In this document: positions 1-39,762 of the stretch, one piece after another
Layout of the letters: the number at the start of each line of letters is the position of its first letter
Numbering within the stretch: position 1 is the first letter of the stretch
Origin: Holacanthus passer
Taxonomy: Eukaryota > Chordata > Actinopteri > Pomacanthidae
Assembly (NCBI GenBank): GCA_025331565.1
Contig: JAFREQ010000009.1
Coordinates: forward strand, 5,073,501-5,137,500
DNA length: 64,000 nucleotides
Direction: 5' to 3'
Notes under the pieces: model-generated
The model's database searches: none
Seen by the model: only the letters and a program-made list of their open reading frames with translations
What the model was told of the DNA's origin: nothing
Translations under genes and position numbers: made by a program

Positions 1-2765
1 TACTTGGAGTGGAGTGGTGAGTAGATGTTAGCCAGCTGAGACATAACAGAAATCACATGAGCTTTACAACACTCCATCCCTGATCTGGGATCAGTGGGTC
101 AGTGTGTCTTGGGGAAGAAGAAACAACAAGCCTCATTCATCTGTTCTACTCTGCACGTGAAAAGCGACTAAGCGACACACACGATCAATCCTCATCACAC
201 ACAGCGCCTGTGGAGGAGAAGCTGTTTGTCATCTAGTTCATTTTGTAGCCTACACCCAAAAAAAACACACACACACATTTTACACACACGTTTAAAGATG
301 ACACCCTAAACGACTCCAATGTAGCTGCCAAACGTGGGTTACATGACCAAAATGGCCATTAATCTTTATCTTCACAGGCCCGCTCTCCTCTCCTGTTGTT
401 AATTTTTCTCTCAGCAGCACCTTCCTTCGTCTCTCATCATCTCCAGACTACTCTTCTCCACAGTGTCATAAAATCAATGCATCCACATAGATCTTTGACA
501 CTTAATATTACGGGAAAAGAAATGGAAATGGCATTGAAGTGATATTCAGAAAGCAGAGGTAGAGATAGTGCCTGACAGAAAAATCTGCTTCTATAGACTC
601 TTAGTTTAATAAATCAGATGTAGACTGCGTTTGTTACTGTTTAAAGGTAACACTGTGCTTCAGCAAAGTAAATATATGTATTAATCAACACCCTTTAGAT
701 TTCACAGATTGGGGGCCACATACTTTTGGCCAACATGAACCATGACATGGCATACCTATATGTGAATGTTGAACATCTCATGCCAGCACCATAGACATTA
801 ATATGCTGATATAACAACCTCCCTCTTTTGGAAAGGCTTTGGAAAGAATGTTGAACCTGGATTTGTTCCCGTTCAGCCACAAGAGCACAAGTGAGGTCGA
901 TGCTGGCAGATAAGGCCTGGCTCACAGTCAGCATTTAGATTTGTTTTGAGGTCGGGGCTCTAATCTAATCAAGCTCTTCCATACCAAACACTGAAATCCA
1001 TCATGGACCTGGCTGTTCAAACAGGACCTGCTGGTGGCGCTATGCAATGAAAAGTCCATCCAATAATTGTCAAGACATTTCACCAAAGACAAAAATGTCA
1101 ACCTGCTGGTGGGAGTAGATGAAAAGGGATGACCATAGTGAGCAGGACCGTCCTCTGGGGACCACGATGTGCATGTTTCACTGCAATCCATCTAATAGTT
1201 TACTATCACATAAGACAAAGCACCAAATCCTCACAAATGAGAAGGTGGAGCCAGAGAGTGTAAAAATGACTTGTATGTGTGCACATTCACACAGATATTC
1301 ATGAATGCACACAAACACAAATTCACAGGCACTTTTTTCTGCAGTACAGAGCGGCACAGAGGAAGCCAGGTGAGCCGGCAGACAGCCAGCTGACAGGGAG
1401 GAACAGTCTCTGTCCTACCTGCATCTGCGACTCTAATGAGCATCCAACACATCTGGTCCACTAAGAAACTTCCCTTTTCCTTGAGAAGAACTGACAATCC
1501 AGCAAGGTCTCGCACGGCAGGTTCTAAACATATGTGGAGCTCCATTTCCTTCAAAATAAACATTTTTGAGGCTGCTGCTTTGTTGAGCAGCAGTGGATTT
1601 TTTTTTTTCAAACACTGTTGCGGTAAAATCTAAAATTAAAAATCTTGTTCGGTGATTCAATTTTTGACTCACCCAAAATAGTCAACAATGCGTATCTATG
1701 TTTGTGTTTGTGTGTGTGTGCAGGGGCCAACAAATTAATAAGCAATTTTGCAGCTGAATCTATCTATTATTCATCCACATGTTCCTTATTTAGATTATCT
1801 CTCGCTTTAAATTCTCTGGAGTCTGAGGGGGAAGATGTTATTATGTCCACATCTCCAGTCCAAATGGAGAACATAGCCAGAGGACTGATGTACTTCAAAC
1901 ATGAGGTGTCCTATTAATAGAGCCGTAATATTTCTGTTTGCCTCATGCAAAACATGAAAAGAATTATTCATCTGACGTCTGGCCTTTTAGGCTTCCTCTG
2001 TCCTGAGCAACACTCCCTGATGCTACACTGATACTTAATTACAGGAGGGATGTTGATTAATTTTACATGCAAACTGTTAAAACTGCCTCGAACCCTGCAG
2101 CATTCAGATCATCACACCGATTTACATGAACAGCACGACTACGAGCAGGTTGTTTGACAGTGTGTACACTTGTAGACAAGGCTGTTGAAGTTGAAGGATA
2201 AAATGTTGCATGTTTTACATTACTTGCATAGTTTGTTGAGAGGAGTGTATTCAGTCAACTTTTTGTCCTTCTTCCCAATCTTCAGGCAGTTATGAGCATT
2301 TGAAAACTTTTCTTCATTTGGTGCCTTCAAGGAAGCTTTGACATTTAAGAGCCCCACAGTTTCTATTAAGCACTGATCTGTATTGTGCGTATGTATGTTG
2401 TCATATTTTCAAACCCGAAAACAAACAGACAAACACAGAACTGGCTATAAGAAGAAGTGGCCTCTGCTCTAGAGAGTGTTTTATGGTCTTTCAACTCGTT
2501 GTTTGGGTTTTACAGCCTCTGTATTTCCTGTTCTGCTTCAGTCTTACCGTTCTCTTCAGTGTGGTTTCCAGATGCAGAAGGCAAAAAAAAAGCCCACCAT
2601 ACACCTTTCCACATTAGCTGGTAAACATAGTGGATCATTTAGCAGCTAAAGAGACAAGTATTTCATGGTGAGAAGCCAATGGAGAAAATAGGTTTCCAAG
2701 GACTTTAAAAGATTGTTGTTGGGCAACCAATCTTTCAAGTCTAAGACAGAGTTTTTTGAAGCCAA

Positions 2766-2796
2766 CAAGGTAATTATTTGATAATTAATTACCTTG
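2766..2796. repeat. short AT-rich palindrome
   Basis: The arm AAGGTAATTA is followed after about 8 bases by its exact reverse complement TAATTACCTT. It could be a fragment of a mobile element end or chance in AT-rich DNA. Confidence 0.4.
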
Positions 2797-2967
2797 CAAA
2801 TTATAGCAACTACATGCTCACTTTGATGGATTTTCAAGTTTAAAGTCTCTGCAAGGTAATTTCTAATGTGTAATTAATTCAAACCAGTGACTGGCTGGAA
2901 GGCAGAAAATTATTCTTAAAATTTCAGGTTTAAGAAAATGCATGTTCAGTATATGTGATTTGCAATT

Positions 2968-3035
2968 AATGCACATTGAGCTGTATTTCTTTGTATGAAA
3001 GGTGATATACAAATCAATTGTTATTATTATTATTA
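2968..3035 (+). mobile_element. LINE-type 3' tail ending in (TTA)n
   Basis: The sequence has the form 'cattgagctgtatttc...gtatgaaaggtgatatacaaat' followed by a short TTA repeat. This resembles the 3' end of a very common teleost retroelement (tail with '...gtatgaaaggtgctatacaaataaagtttattatta'). Only the tail is recognisable; the rest is too decayed to bound. Confidence 0.5.
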
Positions 3036-4849
3036 GAATTTAACGAAACATGCAAAACCACCACTGATGACAAGACATTCACAAATGACTAAACATTAAG
3101 CTGATAATCATTAAGGCGTACTGTTTTAGATCACTCCAGTAATTCCTGTTTGTGCATCCACGGCCTGCACGATAGCAACATCTAGCTGACAGGCCATTAC
3201 AGTGAGGGTGATCGGGAGGTGGAGAGAGGAGTGCACTGTGATTTATTATGTCGCCTCCTGGTACTCTGGGTCCACGGGCAGCAGAACAGTGAAGGGGAGG
3301 CGACTGCGTGCGTCACCTGTGACGCGAGGAAACGGGGAGTAAGCGCACAGTTTGACGAGCCCTCTGAGCCTGAGAGGAGACAGGCACTCAGAAAAGCTAA
3401 CTGGCTGCCCTGAGGCTGGAGAGAGTGAGACGGAGGAGGGGAAAAGAGAGCAGGAAAAGTGACATAAAAACAAGCCTCTCTCGGTGGAAAATCCAATCTA
3501 TCATGAAATCAAGATGAAAAAAAGAAACTTTCTCTCCCCGTCCGTCCCTCTGCTTCACGGACTCTGCTCAGAAGGGTTATGAATGAACGTCACAACAGCC
3601 TATGAATGCACACCGGCCAGAAAACCAGAAGACCTATTTAGACCGCTCTCTCGCCCTCGGGCCTCACACAGATAAAACTCTCCACTTCAGTCATCACCAG
3701 TGGCTGTTGAGAGAAGACTTAAACTAACCAATGGGAGCAGAAAGAGCTCACAGACCTCTAAAAGCTTTGGACCTCTTCCCCAACCACTGTCTCTGTGAGC
3801 TCTCTAATCCATTAAGCTTTGACCTTCTACTTCTTGCTTTGTCTACTTCGAGGCTTCGGGGCATGTACGTGTGGCTCGCTCTCTCCACGCAGACATACTG
3901 TTAACCATAACAGATAAATCTGAAGCAGCATTAGCATGTCACACTGGGAGAGGTGTCAATTGGATTTATGAACCGCCACAGCTGATTGAGAAGGATGTGC
4001 ATCCTGATGCAAACTATCCGCTGCAGTTTTTGATGGACGATGCCTCACACCAGACTCAAAGTGACAGTTTGTCTATCGCTGAGTCATCCCAGCGGTGTTC
4101 TGAACAAGTACTTTCATCAAACTACACACACGCTGATGCACGCTTTCACTGGTTTCTTGACAGTGAGGCCGGGAGGAGTGATAAACTGCAAAGAGTTGAG
4201 ACAGACAGAGAGCAACCGTGCTGCTGTTGCAAAACTGGACAGGCTTGAGACGAGCCGAGCGACGCAGCGAGGGGGAGAGGGAGCGACGCCGGGTCATATC
4301 CAGTCAATCAGGTTGCACGGGACTGATGGGGGAAGGGGAAGGCCTCACCACAGCCGTGTTTCCATTTCTCAGTGGCTGACATGACATGAGTCAGGAGAGG
4401 GATCAGGGGAGGGATTTCTCCTCTTTCCACAAAAATCCTTAACTCCTTTGAATGTTGCAATCCTATTTGAGTTTTCATGGTAGTGAATCAATTCATACAG
4501 AGGTGGATAACAAGGAATAAGTGTGGTGCAATGCTAGCAATCCAGGACACGAGTATCACATTTTGTTTGAATTTAAGAAAGCAAACATGAATAACATGGA
4601 AAAGTACTTGCCAAAGTACTGTTGAAACCATCCATTGATGTTAAAATCAATGTTACAGCCAGATACTGTAAGAAAAGTCATGTGTAAATGTGGTTTCACC
4701 TCTGTTAAAGTAATTCATCTTATACTTTATTCCTACTGGGTGCTACTGTTTTGTCATTATGGCGTAAGGTGCTTGCAGTCCACATGATGCAACCATGGTC
4801 TCAAGTCAGTAACCTGAATCTGTATCTGAAATGAAAGGGAAGTGTAAAT

Positions 4850-5135
4850 GTAGCTCAAAAGCTGTAAAGTTGAAATAATTAACTGATAATCAATTAATAA
4901 TTTCTGGTCATTTTTCAGGCAAAAATACCAAATGTTTGTTGGTTTCAGCCTCTGAAATGTGACTGTATATGAGTTTTTCACTGTTGCTCAGGTAAAACAA
5001 TCAATTTGAAGATGTCACTTGGGCTCTGGGAACTCTATAACGGGCATTTCCACAATTTTGTAGCCACAGTTCATCGATTAGTAAAAAAAAAAAAAAAATA
5101 ACAGCAAAATAATTTAAATAATCATTAGTTTGTTT
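4850..5135. mobile_element. hAT-like MITE, decayed copy
   Basis: AT-rich segment with 'taattaactgataatcaattaataatttctggtca', 'caatttgaagatgtcacttgggctctgggaa' and terminal 'catcgattagt'. It matches the common teleost MITE family that is intact at 33947-34295. The ends here are worn and no target duplication is clear. Confidence 0.45.
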
Positions 5136-6717
5136 TTAATCCTCAATCAAAAGGAATTCATTCAAAACGATAAAATATTCAGCATGCAACCGTCGCCAGA
5201 GAACAAGACTGAAATCAACAGAGTGCTGCCAAACACCAGCATGTAGCCTTCATACAGGAGCAGCTCTGAGAGGCTCTTCATCAACCGGAGCTGCTGCACC
5301 CTGATCATCAACACACGAGGGGGTCGAGGAGGTTTGGGGGGTGGGGGGCAGGAGCAGCAGGAGAGGAGGACTGGAGTTTATGAACCTCAGCGGGAATAAA
5401 CCCATGAATCACAGGAACGGCTCAAACAAGAGCTGCTGAACCGTCAATCATTTGATTTGTTAAAGTCAAATGATTGAATAACCATTTCACTCACTCGTCA
5501 AGATTAAACACAACAATGCTTTTCTGATTACAGCATCAGTGCAAAGATTTTCCTCCTCTGTTTTAAAACAATACAGAGCAAATAATTGTGTGGGATTTTT
5601 TTCCATATAGCACCATTGTTTAACCAAATATTCCAAATCTAATCACTAGAATCCTCAATATTATTAATTATATTATGATTAGTAGTTAGAGCTATAGAAT
5701 AAAGCATTGAGATTACAGGATGGATACACATTTTCTGAATCACAAACTGACAGAACAATATTTAAGTTTGGAGAAAACAATCTGAGCACGAGATCCATTT
5801 AGTAGCTGCTCCGGACATTTTCATTCACATCACATGAGCTTCATTAGCAGATGGATTTCGCTCAGTTTTGAACAAGAAGTCTTTGAAGTGCTTAGAAAAA
5901 ATGGAAATTCAAACATCTGCTGAACATCACCTGATACAAAAGCTCCACATTAAAAACGCGTTCTCTCACTTTAACTCTGACCTCCACACACTCATGACCG
6001 AGACTCTGTGCAAATGTCTCCAGTGTCTCAGGAGTGTGTGTGTGTGTCCTTCACTGCTGCATGCATCAATCCACTCTAATGGCTTTATGTAAAGTGCAGT
6101 GAAGGTGATCTTTAGATTAAGAGAGATAAAAATCACATGAGTGCAGCAGGTGAGATCTGACCATGACCAGACCCTTCTTCTCCCACAGCCGCTCCAGGGG
6201 TCACAGGGTCAGGATGGTTTGAGGGCAAGTGGCAGAAGTTGGTGGAAAATGTAATAAGTGTCAAAAGACAGACTCGCTGTCTATCTTTAGAAACATATAT
6301 TGCAGCTCTCACACTTTTCTCTGTGCAGCTCCAATAACTTCAAGCTTTCAGCTCCCAAAGCATAAAGTGAAACGTGCAATTTAAAAGGAGAAACGCCTTG
6401 TTTGTGACACTTGCAACAAAACATAAACAACCAAGGAAAAACAAATGAATAGGTTGCATGAGGTGTGGCAATCCTGTTTGCAGCAGTCTGTCTGGTTTAC
6501 TTTTTTTTTTTTTGTTTACTCGCTTGACTTTATTTCCCCATAAGGAGCGACTAGACTTAACGCTCTGCTGTCACTCCAGTGTTTATTCCCCACTTAAACA
6601 AGCTTGAACAAATGTATCTGAAATGCATGCAGATTACTGTTTTTAAAGAGAGACATTTTTGTCTACATGTTGACTTTTGTTTTTGTTTTTTCCTGTGACA
6701 GATCAGGATGAACTCAC

Positions 6718-6832
6718 CTGCCAGAATCGCCTTTCCAGGGTGAGTTAATTTCGCCTTCCCCGCCGGAGCAGCAGCAGCAGACAGACACCTCGGTCTGGAA
6801 AAGGGGCTGGTGAATGTGCCTTTATCCTGCAT
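6718..6832 (-). CDS. slc25a1: Mitochondrial citrate carrier (tricarboxylate transport protein), first coding exon, partial gene
   Basis: Only the first coding exon is in the window: 38 codons plus one base, ending at a consensus donor (GCAG|GTGAGT) at 6717-6716. The translation begins MQDKGTFTSPFSRPRCLSAA and ends GKAKLTHPGKAILA(G), which is the N-terminus of SLC25A1 just before the first transmembrane helix. The ATG at 6832 has A at -3 and is the only in-frame ATG; the frame further upstream lacks one. SLC25A1 exchanges mitochondrial citrate for malate across the inner membrane, feeding cytosolic acetyl-CoA for lipid synthesis. The gene starts about 0.8 kb after the end of the clathrin heavy chain transcript, head to tail, as in the human SLC25A1-CLTCL1 pair. 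Fish usually have two slc25a1 paralogs and I cannot say which this is. The rest of the gene was not found and should lie left of the window. Confidence 0.85.
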
Positions 6833-7340
6833 GATCGCAACAAAATACACAGCAGTAGAGAAAGCTTGCAGTCTGCCGAGGCTTGTCTTCAGGTGGGTGG
6901 ATCGTCTCTCTCAGGTGGAGCGGAGCGCGCAACGCATCAGGTCTGGTGCGCCCTGCAGGAGACTCCAGCTCTCAGCTCCCAGCTCTCAGGTCTGTGTTGA
7001 CAGTGGGCGGATACTGGGACTGTCGAGGAAGTTTGAGCTGGTCAATATCCAGTGTGTGTTGTGTGTAACCGTGGTGACTCTGGATCACGACGGTCGTGCG
7101 TAAGAGCGCACAGAGGGTCCGGATTTACGCACGGATCCTGGCCAGTCGCGCGTAAAGCCAGTGAGCCGGGGGAGGCTGGTGTGAGATGAGGGAGACACTG
7201 AGGGTGTTTATAGGGAGGAAGGGTGAGAGGAGACCGGCCACTGGCTCCACAGCAGCAGCAGCAGAAGAAGAAGAAGGGCGGGGCGCATCCTCTCTGTCTC
7301 CATTACCATATGAAAACAGCTCCTCCAGGAAGAATAACAC
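6833..7340 (-). promoter_or_regulatory. slc25a1: slc25a1 5' UTR and promoter region
   Basis: Directly upstream of the slc25a1 ATG the sequence becomes CpG-rich (for example 6920-7170). On the minus strand there is a TATAAA at 7212-7207, with a GC box (GGGCGGGGC on the plus strand) at 7276-7284 about 65 bases upstream of it, and a CAG/AAG triplet tract at about 7250-7276. A start site near 7180 would fit. The elements are read by eye; the start site is inferred. Confidence 0.4.
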
Positions 7341-7621
7341 CAGACTCCTCTGTTATTAAATCTTTACAACCAAACCTTTCAGCACGCCTCCAGCAGCTAT
7401 AACAGGTCCAGCCACACCCTGTGCAAACAAAGGCTGCAGCTCTCACACAGACAGAAACCATCAATCAGGTTTTGGCAGCTACCAAAATGTCAATCCAGCA
7501 AAGGGATGGAGACAAGGGTGCACGAACCAAACCAGCATCCACAGCAGAGGGTGAACCCTCAAGCACAGAAGCTTGAGTTCAAAGAAGAAAAAAAAATGCA
7601 GCAACAACACTGTGTGTAAAC

Positions 7622-7627
7622 TTTATT
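7622..7627 (-). terminator. cltcl1: poly(A) signal AATAAA of cltcl1
   Basis: This is the first clear AATAAA in the sense direction that leaves a 3' UTR of normal length before the slc25a1 promoter region. Cleavage would be expected 10-30 bases further on (about 7595-7610). Confidence 0.45.
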
Positions 7628-8422
7628 TCTCTTTCTGTATGCATGACTTGTGCAGATAAAGGGAGTGCTCCATGGCCCAGCTCAGGTTTTTCTTTTTGGC
7701 TTGCCAAAGCTGACACCATGGTGGGACAGAGCTCAGTGTGTCACACAGGGACCGTCACCACTTCGAGCAGCTTCGCCTCAAGACTTTGCCATTTATTAAC
7801 CTGCTGTTTTTGCATTTTGTCCTTTTCTTACAAAAATCATTATGCTTTTTTTTTTTAAGACTACAACAACACACTATAGACAATACATACGGTATTCCAT
7901 AATATTTGACCTCTTTGATTAGTTAGGTATTTCAATATATCTTAAATTATACACTGTTTTCAGTACAATAATGACTTTTTTTTTTTAACCAACTGGCACC
8001 AGGATGTGAGCTAATGTTCCCGTGTTTTCATCTCCTCAAGTCTGCTGGAGCTTCATCATCGTTTTCTGTTAGTTGGGTGAGAAGGTTTCATCGAACATCA
8101 CTTCATTTTTGACACAACATTAGTAATACTTGATATACTTGAGTGTAACATGAAAATTGTGCTCCTGGTTGCAGCTTTATAGTTTGGCAGCACATGCACA
8201 GACTACAGCATATAGCGTTTTTTTTTCTCATTATTTCACCTCCTTTCTTTCTTTTGTCTTTTGTCACAATCATCCTGAAATTCATCCTGATATCAGAGTC
8301 TGAAAAGTCAACTGACGAGATCAAACCACTCTGATCCAGCAACAGGTTTGCGGCTGCAAGGGAGTGGAAATTTCATTGAGTGTCTCTTGGTTTGGTGACA
8401 TATCCTTCGAAGGCTTTAGAGG

Positions 8423-8424
<2 letters not shown>

Positions 8425-8466
<42 letters not shown>
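8425..8466. repeat. (AC)21 microsatellite
   Basis: Uninterrupted AC dinucleotides, continuing imperfectly to about 8489, inside the inferred clathrin 3' UTR. Confidence 0.95.
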
Positions 8467-8469
<3 letters not shown>

Positions 8470-9010
8470 CACACGCACACACACACATACACAGACAGTA
8501 CCGTAACCTCAAAAACAAGTGTTCTTAGTCCGTATACAGCAAACACTTTGTACCTGTTGTGAGAGGACAAACAAAACTATTGCACAGTAACTGTCTTTCT
8601 AATCAGAGCATGAGACAGTGAAATTAAACATGAACAAATGAGCCTGTTTTTGTTTTGTTTTTTTGCCACCTCCTAAAAGTATATAAGGCCGTAGCAGTGC
8701 TTTAGGAGGGAGGGGGAGACACACACATGCCCCTCTACTCCTCAGTAACAAAGTCTCTTCCTCATCAGTGCTGAATCATTAGGAAAAAAGAAAAAAAAGG
8801 AAAAGCTGCTCTATGGTTAATAAAGTCTACATGGAACAGCAACAGGACAGAGTGGTTTGGTGTCACTAATGTTATCTTCGGTATGTTAATTCCTCTAGGA
8901 GCTGAGAGGTGACTTCATGCTGTGTAGCTCAATGATGCAGTTATACCGTCCAAATGGAAAAGAGAGGAAGGGAGGGAGGGTCCAACAGCCTTGGTGCCGT
9001 CCTGAAGTGT

Positions 9011-9036
9011 TGTGTGTGTGTGTGTGTGTGTGTGTG
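9011..9036. repeat. (TG)13 microsatellite
   Basis: Perfect TG run in the clathrin 3' UTR, about 210 bases past the stop codon. Confidence 0.95.
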
Positions 9037-9245
9037 GAGAAAGTACAGATGAAAGGTTTCTATTGCAGTTTCAGTGAATTCAGGTGGAGTCTCAGTGGGA
9101 ATGAAGGCCCAGGTGAGTTTCTGGGTTCTCTGCGCCATCACTTGGCCAGTTGAGACCCAGAGCAGCACGGTTCAGTGTGGTTCGGGTGTGAGTGTGTGTA
9201 GGGGAGAGTGGGGTGGTGGGGGTGCAAGAGGCATGGGTCGGGCCT

Positions 9246-36862
<27,617 letters not shown>

Positions 36863-37200
36863 TTCTGCAGGATTTCTCTCTGTGTGGAGGATCCGAGAGG
36901 GAGGAGAGGGGAGGGAGGGGGGGCAGCAGGAGGATTTAGAGGTGATCTTGTCCTGGTTGTGCCCCTAAAAGTCAGATGTGATGGGCAGGAGGAGGTGGTC
37001 TGGGTGGCTTTTTTGCGTTACACCGATCCACTGACTGATCCCATTCAGCAGCCCCCCCACGCCTGATCTGGATCACAAAAAACTCCGCTCATCCGCTAAG
37101 AAAACTAGTCCGCTTCAACTACTAGCACAGCCCCGTGCGGAAAGCGGTTCCTCCTCGGGCCATGTAAGGAAAACACGGGGCTGTCCGGGAGAAAAAAAAA
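36863..37200 (-). promoter_or_regulatory. cltcl1: cltcl1 5' UTR and promoter region
   Basis: Sequence upstream of the clathrin ATG (36862-36860) is purine- and GC-rich on the plus strand (36890-36960), with CpGs and no obvious TATA box. An 11-bp perfect inverted repeat (ACAGCCCCGTG, 37127-37137; its complement at 37174-37184) lies about 265-320 bases upstream of the ATG. The start site cannot be fixed. Confidence 0.35.
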
Positions 37201-37659
37201 TCCCAGTTATTAGAAGTGTATAAGAAGCCAGTGGAGGTTTTTTGGAGGGGGGTAGTTTTCTCAGAGCTGTCAACGCAAGAGGTCGGATGTGCACTTTGTA
37301 GCCCTCCGCCGCAGCCCCTTCCCCCTTCCTCTCCACCAACTTCGAAATCAAGAGCCCCACCTTTGCATGATTTCTGCAAACTCACACACACACACACACG
37401 TCTTTCCCAGAAAGTGCGTTGTGTGGATGATGCACAGCTGAAGTGTTTTTTCTTTGTGACTCTTCTTTGGTTCCTCTGCTCCTCTTCATCACCATCATCA
37501 TCTTCATCATTATGCATGAAGAGCAGCACAGTTTTACATTGAGTTTAAAACAGATATTTATCTCTGTCAATTTGCACTTAATTTGGTATTATATAAAAAA
37601 AACTAATATATATAATATATAACAAAAAAAAAACTTTTTGGCCTTATACAATATTTCAT

Positions 37660-37947
37660 TTCTTATGTCATTACACTGTGCAATATTTCATTTCATTTCA
37701 CCTCATCCTTTCAAATGTACCTGTCTATAGTGTATACATTGTTCTCATATTTTAATATTTCTCTTGTTAATTTGTTAATGCTTTCATATTTCTTCTACTT
37801 AAATTGTAAATATTTTTATTCTGGTTAAATTGTTAATACTTTTATTCTAGTTCTTCTCTAGTCTATATTGCTTACTTACTATTTATCTCTGGTGCTGGAC
37901 ACTGTAAATTTTCCCATTGTGGGACTAATAAAGGAATATCTTATCTT
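37660..37947 (+). mobile_element. L2-type LINE/SINE 3' end
   Basis: A T-rich 3' region ends 'ttttcccattgtgggactaataaaggaatatcttatctt', the classic teleost L2 tail and close to the one at 12310-12354. It interrupts the duplicated segment described at 37541-38475. Confidence 0.6.
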
Positions 37948-38047
37948 CAATATGATGAGAATCTGTGGGCACCTTTTTGCAGAAAAATGGAAAAGTTATC
38001 CTCACATAGCTTGAATGAATGAAAAATAGACACTTTTGTAGTGTAGT

Positions 38048-38134
38048 TTAAGAGCGTGCAGGGTGGGATAAATACACCGTGTGCTTGGTTTGGCTCTTGC
38101 TGTCTATGAGAAGCAGCTGGTTATTGTTGTTGTC
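38048..38134 (-). pseudogene. diverged copy of the adaptor's terminal SH2 exon
   Basis: About 100 bases match the last coding exon of the SH2 adaptor at 40702-40789, with roughly ten differences. The translation in the same frame is NNNQLLLIDSKSQTKHTVYL then SHPARS and a stop, versus KNNQLLLIDSKSQAKHTAYL THPARR in the gene. The frame is open only from the equivalent of KNNQ; upstream of that there is an in-frame stop and the first 12 codons of the exon are missing. Similarity continues past the stop into the 3' UTR (to about 37992). The single candidate acceptor (CTAG at about 38134) would put the exon in the wrong frame, so I call it a non-functional partial duplicate. Confidence 0.7.
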
Positions 38135-38475
38135 TAGTTAAAAGTCATTTAGGCTGTCAGTTTGCAGTTGGTTGGAAAAATACCTTCCTTCCTTAAATCA
38201 AAGGCCTATATGAACATTATACTAGGTTAAGTTTAAAACAGACATTATTTCTGTCATGTGTTGCACTTAAAGGGTTAGACTTAATTTGTTATTATATATA
38301 AAAAGATTCTTGCCTTACACAATGTTAAACATGATGAGTATTTGTGGATTTCACTTTTTTCACATGGAAAAAAAAATGGAAAACAGTGTAAAAATTCATA
38401 AAGTCATTTAGACCATAAGCTGTCAGTTTGGTTGGAGAAGTACTTCCTTCCCAAAATCAAAGGCCTATACATACA

Positions 38476-39701
38476 TTACTGAGTCAGTATCACATACAGG
38501 ATGTGGACAGCACAGTCACCATGAGGATGCTACTGTCCCAAAGGATCTGACTCACACAACACAGTTTCAACTTCCTCAGCTGATTGAGAAAATGTGATTA
38601 AGTTTTGTATGGACTGGCAGAATTAGGTGCTGTATAGACATTTATAATCACCCTTGAAAGTAGATAGTTGATCCTGTCAATGCATAGAGGTTTGTAACAT
38701 GTTGAAAACAAAAGCTCAGTTTATTTACAGTAGATTTAAATCTGTTTATAAGATTCATAAAGCCAAGGATATGTTCTGCTCTAGTGATGGACAAGTGGCA
38801 TTATAGTCTGGCCAGGGTCTCCCATCTATCTCATTTCCTGTCTGCTTGTGCTTCCCAACAAATAAATCTATAAAAAAGTTATAAAATCTATAACTTAAAA
38901 TGAGTTTCCATAAACAAATTAAAAACCTTTTGCTGATTCTTTAAGGTGTTCCTGTAATATGTGGACGCTGAGCTGCTGTATGTTATGCAGCTAATCACAC
39001 AGTGTTTAAGGGGTCAAGATCCTGAGATCAGTGTTTTCATCAGTAATACTGCAACAGAGCTACATGACGCCTTACACCCACCTGCCAAATTACACCGGCT
39101 CCAGGAAGTTATTTAGTGCTCATTTACACCACCTGCCTACATACAAATACAGCAGCTACTGCTGAATGAGCCTCTGCATTTTGAGCCTATACTGAAATCT
39201 ACAGCGTGATATGACTCAACAGCTTGAAACTGTGTTATTGTTATTAAAATATGAGTTCATTTTAAAAACTAAAACGTAATACCATGACATGATCTGCTGT
39301 GCTCAGCTGAAAAAGCATAATGTTTGCTCTGTATGTAATTACCTTCTGGCACATTATTTTGCTTGAACTTATTTTAAAAGGTCGGATTAAGTTCATGCTT
39401 TACATTATATTTGATAGGCAATTATTTTTAAGTTGATAAATTGTGACAGGAAAGTTGTTTGCCCACCAAAAGAGCTGATACCACACAGAAGCCGGTGATC
39501 AACACTCTTAAAATATTGGGTTTAACTCTGCTTTGTGTTTAATGTGTATTTGTACACTCTTGGGGTTGAAACATGCACAAAGGATTTTGCCATGTAAGAC
39601 GCTGACAGGCTCAGGATTTATGGTTTGGCCACAGAGAAGGTGGTTTCACTCTGACAGGAAGCAGGTGTAACCAACAGTTTCTGGTCAGTAGCCACTGGAA
39701 G

Positions 39702-39762
<61 letters not shown>

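Larger units (their letters stand above)
1..6717 (-). other. slc25a1: probable intron 1 of slc25a1 (no exon recognised)
   Basis: This stretch lies downstream of the donor site of slc25a1 exon 1 on the minus strand. I searched it by eye for the later carrier exons (the three PX[DE]XX[KR] signature regions) and saw none, so I infer intron 1 runs past the left edge. Contents noticed: a LINE-like 3' tail near 2968-3035, a short palindrome near 2766-2796, and a MITE-like repeat near 4850-5135. The predicted short open frames here match no family I know. Confidence 0.45.
7600..9245 (-). other. cltcl1: cltcl1 3' UTR with poly(A) signal
   Basis: Downstream of the clathrin stop codon there is no further conserved frame. 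A minus-strand AATAAA lies at 7627-7622, giving a 3' UTR of about 1.6 kb that would end near 7600. The UTR carries a (CA)n tract at 8425-8466 and a (TG)13 tract at 9011-9036. The short open frames over these tracts are repeat translations. The end point is inferred from the signal only. Confidence 0.5.
37541..38475. repeat. local tandem duplication, first copy split by a LINE tail
   Basis: Copy B (38229-38475) repeats three blocks of copy A in the same order: 'tttaaaacaga..atttctgtca..ttgcactta' (37544 / 38231), 'atgatgag.at.tgtgg' (37952 / 38332) and 'agtcattta..ctgtcagttt..ttggttgga..tac.ttcctt' with 'tcaaaggcctata' (38141 / 38400). In copy A the first two blocks are separated by an L2-type tail (about 37660-37947), and the last two by a copy of an SH2 exon (37992-38135); copy B lacks both. 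Confidence 0.6.

Noticed and set aside
3871..4384. Overlapping plus-strand open frames near 4 kb
   Set aside because: No recognisable motif and they overlap each other in different frames; no support for a gene.
8380..8562. Plus-strand open frame with a His/Thr run
   Set aside because: It is a translation of the (AC)n microsatellite in the clathrin 3' UTR.
38048..38134. Alternative last exon for the SH2 adaptor
   Set aside because: The only nearby acceptor gives the wrong phase, an in-frame stop lies just upstream, and the first 12 codons of the normal exon are missing.
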